This document shows positions 61,101 to 64,000 of a stretch of DNA of 64,000 bases, piece after piece; the stretch's first letter is position 1, and the number at the start of each line of letters is the position of its first letter. Below the pieces are notes generated by a model. It was not told where the DNA came from, made no database searches, and saw only the letters and a program-made list of their open reading frames with translations. Both the position numbers and the translations under genes were made by a program. This stretch comes from Pseudomonas fluorescens (GTDB taxonomy: Bacteria > Pseudomonadota > Gammaproteobacteria > Pseudomonadales > Pseudomonadaceae). The stretch lies in contig NZ_CABVHJ010000006.1 in the NCBI RefSeq assembly GCF_902497745.1, positions 310,001 through 374,000 on the forward strand. The letters are read 5' to 3'.

Positions 61101-63972
61101 GGAGATTTTCTGGCCGCTGTGTTCCGGCCTGCGTCTGGTACTGGCGCGGCCGGATGGCAACCGCGATTCGGCTTATGTGGTGCAGGCGATTCGCGAGCAC
61201 CAAGTGTCGGTGGTCAAGTTCGTGCCGGCGCTGCTGCAGGACTTCATTGAGCAGGCCGATGTCAGCCAGTGCACCAGCCTCACCGATGTGCTCAACGGTG
61301 GCGGCGAACTCAGCGCGGCGCTGGCGCGGCAGGTGCGCGATCGCTTGCCGTGGGTGCGTTTGCACAACGTTTACGGCCCGACTGAAACCACGGTCGACAG
61401 CACCGGCTGGACACTTGAACCGGATCAGCCGGTGCCGCACAACGCGGTGCCAATCGGCAAGGCGCTGAGCAACACGCGCTTGTACGTGCTCGATGCTTAC
61501 GATCAACCGGTGCCGCAGGGTGTCAGCGGCCAGTTGCACATTGGCGGTGTGGGTGTGGCGCGCGGTTATCACCGATTGCCGCAGATGCAGGCCGAGCGTT
61601 TCATCGACAGTCCGTTCGTGGCCGGTGATCGGCTGTACCGCACTGGCGATCTGGCGCGCTACAACAACGACGGTGATCTGGAGTTCCTCGGGCGCAACGA
61701 TTTCCAGATCAAGCTGCGTGGCTTGCGTCTGGAACCGGGCGAAATCGAAGCGCGGCTGATCGAACATCCGGCGATTCGCGAAGCGGTGGTGATGGTGCGC
61801 GACGAGCGTCTGGTCGCCTGGTACACCCTGCGCGCCGGGGTGCAGGCGCCAGGCCTGGAGGTTTTGCGCGCTCATGTACTCGAGCATTTGCCGGAGTACA
61901 TGGTGCCCGGCGCCTATGTGCTAATCGACGCATTGCCGCTGACCCCCAACGACAAGGTCGACCGCAAGGCCTTGCCAGAGCCGGGCGCCGACGCGGTGAT
62001 CAACCGTCCCTATGTGACGCCGCAAGGCGAGGTGGAAACCGCGATGGCGCGGATCTGGGCTGACGTGCTCGGCGTCGAGCAGATCGGTCGTCACGACAAC
62101 TTCTTCGAATTGGGTGGGCATTCGTTGCTCGCGGTGCGGCTGGTCAATCTGCTGCAACGTGGCGGACTGCAAGTGTCGCTGGCCGAATTGTTCCAGCACC
62201 CGAGCATCGAGTCGGCGGCAGCGTTGCTCGCTCAGGATGAAATGGCCGGACTGCCGGAAGGGCTGGTCGTGGTGCGAGCCGGAGATACCGGTACGCCGCT
62301 GTTCCTGGTGCATGAATTCAGCGGCCGCGACGTGTATTTCCCGACGCTGGCGCAGCACATTGGCGGCGAATTTGCGATTTATGGCCTGCCCGGCGTGCCG
62401 CTGGGTCAGCCACAGTTGCGCACGATCGAATGCATGGCCACGCGGATGGCCGGGATCATCCGTTCGGTGCAGCCACACGGGCCGTATCGTCTGGCGGGCT
62501 GGTCGTTCGGCGGAGTGCTGGCCCATGAGGTTGCCCAGCAATTGCTGGGTCAGGATCAACCGGTGGACTTCATCGGCATGCTCGACAGTTACGCGCCCAA
62601 CTCGCTGGCCCAGGACAAGGCGATGTGGAGCGGCAAGGATCTCGACAAGCGTCAGTTGCTCGGGCATTGCCGCGGGCGTGCGCTGATGCTCGGTGCCGAT
62701 GGCACCGCCGCGTTGGCGGCGGTCGAGGCTCTGGAAGCCGAGATGGAGCAGTTGGATTTCCACGCGCTGTTCCAGCGTTGCCAGGTGCAGCAACTGACCG
62801 ATCCGGAACTGGCCACGGTCAGCGCAGCGGATGCCTGGCATTACTTCGATCGCGAGGCGGCGCATCGCTTGGCCTTGGCGCATTACCGGGTCAGCCCGGC
62901 GAGCCAGACGATTCATCTGTTCCGCGCGCAGGCGCTGATGGACGGGCAATCTGCGTCGAGCCCGACGCGCGGTTGGGAAGCGCGTTTCGATCGCCGTCTG
63001 TTGCAGTGCATCGATATCCCCGGCGATCACCGCAGCATGATGAAAAATCCGCATATTCAAGCGTTGGGGCAGGCCATCACTCAAGCACTTGAGGCCTTGG
63101 TCGCGCCCGCCACGGCGGTGTATCAGCCGCTGCTGACGATCCAGACCGGGCACGTGGGGCATGCGCCGATTTTCTGCGTACCGGGGGCAGGTGACAGCGT
63201 CACCGGGTTCATTCATCTGACCGAAGCGATCGGGCCGGAGTGGCCGATCATCGGACTGCAACCGCGCGGGCTGGACGGCAGCAGTGTGCCGCACAGTCAG
63301 GTCGAGGCCGCTGCTGCGTTTTATCTGCAGGCGATCGCGCAGGCTTACCCGCAAGGTCCGGTGCACCTGATCGGCCATTCGTTCGGCGGTTGGGTGGCGC
63401 ATGCCATGGCGGCGCAGTTGCAAGCGGTCGGGCGCGAGGTGGCATCGTTGACGTTGATCGACAGCGAAGCTCCCGGCGGCGACGGCACGGCGGGCAAACC
63501 GTATACCGGCACGGCGGCGCTGGAGCGCTTGATCGACACGCTGCAACTGTCCAGTGGCAAGTCGCTGGAGATCGATCCGCAGGTTTTTGCCGACGCTGAT
63601 GACGCTACGCAAATGCGCTTGCTGCATGCCGGGATGGTGCGCGCCGGCGTGCTGTCGGAGCGCGCGGCGCCGAATGCGATGCACGGCCCGGTACGCACCT
63701 TCGCCACAGCATTGCGCACGGTCTATCAACCGCAACTGGCTTACACCGGCCCGGTGCGGCTGGCACTGGTCGATGACCCGACGCTGGATGCCTGGGGCAA
63801 TCAGCGCGAGCAAGCGGCGATGGTCGAAGGCTGGCAACGCCAGGTTGCGGATCTGGCGGTGTGGTACGGGCCGGGCAACCACTTCACGATTCTCAAGGCG
63901 CCCAACGTCTTCAGTCTCGCAGCGTGGTGGCACGACGGCCTGAAAGTGCCGGCCGGGCAAGTGCTGTCCTGA
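46147..63972 (+). CDS. Lipopeptide NRPS 3: modules 7-11 and tandem thioesterases
   Basis: A 5941-aa terminal synthetase with five C-A-T modules followed by two thioesterase domains. It starts at GTG 46147 within the NRPS 2 stop (GTGA), with GGAG eight bases upstream. Residues 1-55 (MNVLELLATLKAKDIQL ... LLREHKPALIELI) form a second TubC-type docking domain. C domains of modules 7 and 9 are dual C/E type; those of modules 8, 10 and 11 begin LSFAQQRLWFLAQM and have HHIISDG or HHIVADG, the ordinary L-donor type. Carrier serines are Ser1099, Ser2153, Ser3225, Ser4274 and Ser5326. Pockets read Leu, Ser, Leu, Ile/Val, Asp/Glu. Thioesterase serines are Ser5453 and Ser5745. Corresponds to ArfC-type proteins of the 11-residue lipopeptide family. 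Confidence 0.95.
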   Translation: MNVLELLATLKAKDIQLAVTDDQLRVNGNKQALSDSALLALLREHKPALIELIKAGQYTASKAGQVEVPANGIAADATQITPSMLTLVELDQASIDHLVAQVPGGAANVQDIYPLAPLQEGILYHHVSGGEGDPYVMQSQFAFASRERFQAFAQALQMVIDRHDILRTSVHWQGLDAPVQVVWRRAELSVEEVVVPGADSDVLAYLHERFDARHFRLDVNRAPLMRLAHAWDDAGQRVIATLLFHHMALDHSALDVVRHEMRACLSGQRELLGRPVPFRNYVAQARLGVSEAEHEAFFRDMLSNIDEPTLPYGLQDVQGDGSEITELSQPIEPLLGQRLRAQARQLGVSAASLFHLGWAQVLAALTGKQQVVFGTVLMGRMQGAEAIDRALGIFINTLPLRVNVDSADVRAAVNATHARLTSLMRHEYAPLALAQRCSNVVAPTPLFSTLLNYRHSHTVTTASAETLAAWEGIATLHSEERTNYPLTLSVDDFGDAFSLTLLASTQIDPQRICTYMHCALENLLLALEQAPQTAVNQLPVLPAAELEQVLVGFNATQMNFPPAQTLQQRFEAQVAERPEALAAVFADAKLTYAELNRHANALAHHLIERGVKPDDRVAIVARRGLDTLIGLVAILKAGAGYVPVDPAHPAERLNYLLGDSAPVVVLTQTDLRERLPALDVPVIDLDRCTWPLTCTLDPHVAGMTPSHLAYVIYTSGSTGLPKGVMVEHHTLNNLVDWHCSAFDLCAGRHTSSLAGFGFDAMAWEVWPALCAGATLHLAPTHDGNEDIDALLAWWQAQPLDVSFLPTPVAEYAFSQNLEHPTLRTLLIGGDRLRQFSRNQHFDVINNYGPTEATVVATSGRVDSGDALHIGKPVSNATVYLLDEQQRPVPMGVAGELYVGGAGVARGYLNRPEMTAERFLRDPFSRLPNARMYRTGDLARWREDGTLEYLGRNDDQVKIRGVRIELGEIETCLNQLPGIQEAVLLAREDQPGQPRLVAYFTEQAQVEALPVGELRAQLLSRLPEYMVPVAFVKLAALPLTANGKVDRKALPAPELSALFTREYAAPEGEVETALAQIWADVLQVERVGRQDHFFELGGHSLLAMRMVSQVRQRLGVELALAELFANAELAAVAAVLSAAGRSTQPEIVPVPRDGALPLSFAQQRLWFLAQMEGANTAYNIPVALRLRGRLDDAALQRALARIVARHETLRSRFAQFNDQAQVLIAPVDSGLLLRVEDLRQHPQADETLQALIQGEASGPFDLQGDALIRGRLVRLADDHHVLLLTLHHIISDGWSMGVLTRELMALYQAFSQGQADPLPPLPLQYTDYAVWQRRWLSGEVLQRQSEYWQQTLAGAPALLLLPTDRARPAQQDYAGSSVEVVLDERLSAGLKALGQRHGVTLYMTLMSAWAMLLSRLSGQSEVVIGSPVANRSRAEIEGLIGMFVNTLALRIDTSGELSVEALLARVKALTLAAQAHQDLPFEQVVEITRPLRSLAHSPVFQTLLSWDGLQGPALALGDLTLEGVAEPSHFAKFDVSLNLSESNSAIRGSLEYATALFDEATVLRFAGYFQRLLQAMVANDQTVLEHVPLLAQDEQQRLLNEFNATEVDYNLEQTLHGLFEAQVARTPEAPAVVADEQRLTYAELDAKANQLARHLRGLGVQADSRVAICVERGLDMVIGLLAILKAGGGYVPLDPVYPLERLAYMLDDSAPLAVLVQGSTRGLLGDVAVPVIDLDQAHWQSLPSDPLPIAELTPQHMAYVIYTSGSTGQPKGVINEHTAVVNRLLWMQDAYPLTAADTVLQKTPFSFDVSVWEFFWPLMTGARLVMAQPGGHKDPLYLSEIIEQERITTLHFVPSMLDVFLAHGDSARCSELRQVMCSGEALPGSLVRRFKRQLPGSALHNLYGPTEAAVDVTAWNCAGPLEQTPDNTPIGKPIANTRMYILDGQQQPVPQGVVGELYIGGVQVARGYLNRPELSAERFLDDPFQANGRMYRTGDVARYLADGNIEYLGRNDDQVKIRGLRIELGEIQARLTQIEGVQEAVVLAREDVPGDKRLVAYYTGERLDIETLRSHLLEHLPDYMVPAVFVHLDALPLSPNGKLDRKALPAPDLAALAAREYEAPVGEVEILLAALWAQLLNVERVGRHDHFFELGGHSLMAVNLLAKMRRAGLSADIRVLFNQPTLAALAAAVGGEPQAEVPANRITPDCTRITPDLLPLLTLDQASLDRIVASIPGGTANVQDIYPLAPLQTGILFHHLSAAQGDPYVLQAQFAFADEQRLNTFTEALQKVIQRHDILRTSLFWEGLADPVQVVWREASLVCEAIALEDVNGDALAQLRARFDAGHYRMAVNQAPLMRVVHAWDAVNQRVVALLLFHHLVMDHVALEVLQKEMQAFLSGQPQRLAEPVPYRNYVAQTLAGMSDQQHESFFRDMLGDVDEPTLPYGQAPAQEGLAEQARLTLDLGLSRDIRQQARRLGVSAASLMHLAWAQVLGQLSGRDDVVFGTVLLGRLHGGEGAERALGIFINTLPLRIDLTAHSVKGAALATHQRLSQLLQHEHAQLARIQHCSAMAPTTPLFSTLFNYRHGAATTNASAEAASAWHGMQLLEAEEHSNYRLTLSVDDLGEGFSLSALAGAGIDARRTCDYLQCALHSLVQALEQAPHQGFERLSILPAAEREQLLIGFNATHADYSQGLTIGQRFEQQVAERAHAPAAIFAGASLSYAELDQQANALAHHLIEAGVRADDRVAIVARRGLDTLVGLVAILKAGAGYVPVDPAHPAERLNYLLEDSAPVAVLTQSELRARLPALQVPVIDLDLRQWPSARVDTPSVPALTPQNLAYVIYTSGSTGQPKGVMVEHRTLNNLVDWHCAVFDLRAGSHTSSLAGFGFDAMAWEVWPALCVGATLHLAPAHDSNEDIDALLDWWRAQPLDVSFLPTPVAEYAFSQEQAHPTLKTLLIGGDRLRQFNRNQSFKVINNYGPTEATVVATSGLIEAGQVLHIGKPVSNASVYLLDEQQRPVPLGVMGELYVGGAGVARGYLNRPQMTAERFLHDPFSPLPNARMYRTGDLARWREDGTLEYLGRNDDQVKIRGVRIELGEIETCLNQLPGIQDAVLLAREDQPGQPRLVAYFTEAAQAEALNVGELRAHLLGQLPEYMVPAAFVRLDALPLTANGKVDRKALPKPDLAALFTREYVAPQDEMEATLAQTWAEVLQVERVGRHDHFFELGGHSLLAMRMVAQVRQRLGLELALADLFANAELAAVAECLAGAERSTQPSIVPVTRDGTLSFAQQRLWFLAQMEGGNSAYNIPIALRLRGRLDIDALQSALARIVARHETLRSRFISRDDTAQVTIAPVDSGLLLRVEDLRQEPQAEDTLQRLMAKEASTAFDLQNDPLIRGQLVRLADDHHVLLLTVHHIVADGWSMGVLTRELMALYQAFSQGQPDPLPALTLQYGDYAVWQRRWLSGEVLQRQSDYWQQTLDGAPALLTLPTDRPRPAHQDYAGSNLEVVLDPHLSAALKALSQRHGVTLFMTLTSAWALLMSRLSGQADVVIGSPVANRTRAEIEGLIGMFVNTLALRIDTSGEPSVETLLARVKARTLEAQAHQDLPFEQVVEITRPSRSLAHSPLFQTTLSWDSHIGPQLALGELTLEAVAGADEIAKFDLTLTLGEVNGVIRGSLNYATALFDESTIRRFVGYFQRLLQAMVGNDHAVLEHVPLLAADERQRLLVEFNATARDYPQALTVHGIFQQQAAAHPKAVAAVHGAQSLSYFELNAQANRLAHHLIGQGVQPGDHVAILLPRSLELLVAQLAIAKCAAAYVPLDIHAPSERQAFMVEDCRAAALLTLSGEVIDYAAPRIDLDRLTLNGQPTHNPNLVQSSESQAYIMYTSGSTGTPKGVMVPHRGIGRLVLNNGYADFNAQDRVVFASNPAFDASTMDIWGPLLNGGRVVIIDHQTLLDPQAFGRELNASGATILFVTTALFNQYVQLISQALKGLRILLCGGERGDPAAFRTLLAEAPELRIVHCYGPTETTTYATTFEVREVAENAESVPIGGPISNTQVYVLDAHQQPVPMGVTGELYIGGQGVALGYLNRADLTAEKFLRDPFSDKPGALLYRTGDLARWLAPGQLDCVGRNDDQVKIRGFRIELGEIENRLLNCAGIKEAVVLARRDAQEPPRLVAYFTAHDGQLDSVELHAQLSTRLPEYMLPTAWVQLEALPLNNNGKIDRKALPAPTQAAMLSRVYVAPVTALEENLARIWAGLLQVEQVGRHDNFFELGGHSLLAMRMLSQVRQQLDVELTLAELFANPELAAVAQVLSRAARSTLPEIVPAAREQALPLSFAQQRLWFLAQMDGGNTAYNIPLGLRLRGRLDEDALQRALARIVERHETLRSRFTQIDDQAQVLIVPAEAGLLLQVEDLRQHPQADNALRGLIEEQASAPFNLARDSLIRGRLVRLADDHHVLLLTLHHIISDGWSMGVLTRELAALYQAFSHDQQDPLPALALQYSDYAVWQRRWLSGEVLQRQSDYWQQTLAGAPALLTLPTDRPRPAQQDFAGSHIDVVLGAPLSRGLKALCQRRAVTPYMVILSAWAMLLSRLSGQTDVVIGSPVANRTRAEIEGLIGMFVNTLALRIDTSGALSGEALLARVKAQTLAAQAHQDLPFEHVVDISKPLRSLAHSALFQTLLSWDNNDGPSVKLGELTLEGVAGESHFVKFDLSLSLGDSADGVRGSLRYATALFDESTVRRFVGYFQRLLAALVSDEQTLLEQVPLLAQEERQRLLHDFNASEVDCPLEQPLHCLFEAQVRAKPVAIAVQSESGCLTYRELNARANQLAHHLREQGVQPDSRVAICVERGLDLVVGLLGILKAGGAYVPLDPGYPADRLAYMLKDSAPVAVLVQAATRSLFDAPAMTLIDLDQGHWQQPDHDPQVPGLSAANLAYMIYTSGSTGLPKGVMIEHRSACNMVHWGSQISPPTENGALLQKAPFSFDSSVWEIFWPLCSGLRLVLARPDGNRDSAYVVQAIREHQVSVVKFVPALLQDFIEQADVSQCTSLTDVLNGGGELSAALARQVRDRLPWVRLHNVYGPTETTVDSTGWTLEPDQPVPHNAVPIGKALSNTRLYVLDAYDQPVPQGVSGQLHIGGVGVARGYHRLPQMQAERFIDSPFVAGDRLYRTGDLARYNNDGDLEFLGRNDFQIKLRGLRLEPGEIEARLIEHPAIREAVVMVRDERLVAWYTLRAGVQAPGLEVLRAHVLEHLPEYMVPGAYVLIDALPLTPNDKVDRKALPEPGADAVINRPYVTPQGEVETAMARIWADVLGVEQIGRHDNFFELGGHSLLAVRLVNLLQRGGLQVSLAELFQHPSIESAAALLAQDEMAGLPEGLVVVRAGDTGTPLFLVHEFSGRDVYFPTLAQHIGGEFAIYGLPGVPLGQPQLRTIECMATRMAGIIRSVQPHGPYRLAGWSFGGVLAHEVAQQLLGQDQPVDFIGMLDSYAPNSLAQDKAMWSGKDLDKRQLLGHCRGRALMLGADGTAALAAVEALEAEMEQLDFHALFQRCQVQQLTDPELATVSAADAWHYFDREAAHRLALAHYRVSPASQTIHLFRAQALMDGQSASSPTRGWEARFDRRLLQCIDIPGDHRSMMKNPHIQALGQAITQALEALVAPATAVYQPLLTIQTGHVGHAPIFCVPGAGDSVTGFIHLTEAIGPEWPIIGLQPRGLDGSSVPHSQVEAAAAFYLQAIAQAYPQGPVHLIGHSFGGWVAHAMAAQLQAVGREVASLTLIDSEAPGGDGTAGKPYTGTAALERLIDTLQLSSGKSLEIDPQVFADADDATQMRLLHAGMVRAGVLSERAAPNAMHGPVRTFATALRTVYQPQLAYTGPVRLALVDDPTLDAWGNQREQAAMVEGWQRQVADLAVWYGPGNHFTILKAPNVFSLAAWWHDGLKVPAGQVLS
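46381..49554 (+). other. Module 7: dual C/E-A(Leu)-T
   Basis: Leu pocket D-A-W-F-L-G-N-V-V-K, but the C-terminal A subdomain (ETCLNQLPGIQEAVLLARED) differs from modules 1, 4 and 5. The carrier (RMVSQVRQRLGVELALAELF) is of the type that precedes an L-donor C domain, so L-Leu7 is predicted. Confidence 0.85.
49609..52716 (+). other. Module 8: LCL C-A(Ser)-T
   Basis: First ordinary L-donor condensation domain of the line (HHIISDG core, no HH-x6-GD). Pocket D-V-W-H-M-S-L-V-D-K, Ser. The carrier and the next dual C/E domain predict D-Ser8. The related lipopeptides amphisin and tensin have Gln here, so this module separates the product from them. Confidence 0.83.
52765..55932 (+). other. Module 9: dual C/E-A(Leu)-T
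   Basis: FHHLSAAQGD marks the dual C/E domain. Leu pocket as in module 7, with the same unusual C-terminal A subdomain and a 207-bp stretch nearly identical in DNA to module 7. The carrier and following domain predict L-Leu9. Confidence 0.85.
55987..59082 (+). other. Module 10: LCL C-A(Ile/Val)-T
   Basis: Pocket D-A-M-F-L-G-C-T-Y-K (AFDASTMDIW, ILFVTTALF, LLCGGERG, HCYGPTETTTY), of the beta-branched aliphatic type; Ile is preferred by analogy. The A domain is clearly of a different lineage from the others (MVPHRGIGRLVLNNGYADFN). The next LCL C domain predicts the L form. Confidence 0.72.
59134..62241 (+). other. Module 11: LCL C-A(Asp or Glu)-T
   Basis: Pocket D-S-W-K-L-G-V-V-D-K, identical to module 2, so the same acidic residue is expected at positions 2 and 11. 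The carrier (LLQRGGLQVSLAELFQHPSIE) is the pre-thioesterase type. L form, because no epimerising domain follows. Confidence 0.68.
62281..63960 (+). other. Tandem thioesterase domains TE1-TE2
   Basis: Two alpha/beta-hydrolase domains at the NRPS 3 C-terminus. TE1 has GWSFGG (Ser5453), Asp5480 (GMLDSY) and His5628 (PGDHRS). TE2 has GHSFGG (Ser5745), Asp5772 (LIDSEAP) and His5912 (GNHF). Both triads look complete. TE1 normally releases and cyclises the peptide; TE2 supports the line, probably by clearing or repeating the release step. Confidence 0.9.
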
Positions 63973-64000
63973 TTGTTGTTTATCTACCAGAACCCGGCCG

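Noticed and set aside
26468..63972. Repeated blocks every 3.1-3.2 kb suggesting tandem duplication or a CRISPR-like array
   Set aside because: They are NRPS modules with continuous reading frames and different pockets; there are no short spacer-separated repeats.

Overview
The window looks like chromosomal DNA of a Pseudomonas fluorescens-group bacterium. It is GC-rich, it has the short inverted REP-type intergenic hairpins typical of that group (GTGGGAGCGAGC... and TGTAGGAGCTGCCG... families), and its housekeeping genes have a Pseudomonas-like order. The organism is inferred from sequence character, not from a database match.

Left part (1-25.2 kb) is mostly core genome. It runs: a 5'-truncated Orn/Lys/Arg decarboxylase and a GNAT acetyltransferase; a LysR regulator; a small conserved protein; an FMN reductase; an arsB pump without other ars genes; DUF1853. 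A tightly packed run follows: nadK, metallophosphoesterase, rhomboid protease, yeaC, DUF2797, pepN. Then come katG divergent from a TonB-dependent receptor with a clear Zur box, an LTA-synthase-like membrane sulfatase, an orphan sulfonate/nitrate-type ABC substrate-binding protein, a small membrane protein, and a Sco1/PCu(A)C copper-delivery pair.

Right part (23.8-64 kb) is a complete non-ribosomal lipopeptide assembly line with its flanking genes. On the minus strand lie a NodT/OprM-type outer-membrane factor and a LuxR-type regulator. On the plus strand lie three NRPS genes with 2, 4 and 5 modules (about 2139, 4338 and 5941 aa), ending in tandem thioesterases. Reading the adenylation pockets gives Leu-(Asp/Glu)-Thr-Leu-Leu-Ser-Leu-Ser-Leu-(Ile/Val)-(Asp/Glu). 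Condensation-domain types give D residues at positions 1-6 and 8 and L at 7, 9, 10 and 11. A starter C domain implies a beta-hydroxy fatty acid cap. This architecture and pattern match the amphisin/arthrofactin family and most closely lokisin/anikasin-type 11-residue cyclic lipopeptides, with the lactone expected between Thr3 and the C-terminal residue. The usual macA/macB exporter genes would lie just past the right edge.

Regulation can partly be read from the DNA. The luxR leader carries two RsmA/RsmE-like GGA motifs around its start, and the luxR-NRPS intergenic region carries a syr-syp-like inverted repeat plus a second perfect palindrome. This suggests a Gac/Rsm -> LuxR -> NRPS cascade. 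The NRPS genes also show internal mosaic structure: a near-identical 207-bp patch is shared by modules 7 and 9, and the Leu adenylation domains come with two different C-terminal subdomains.
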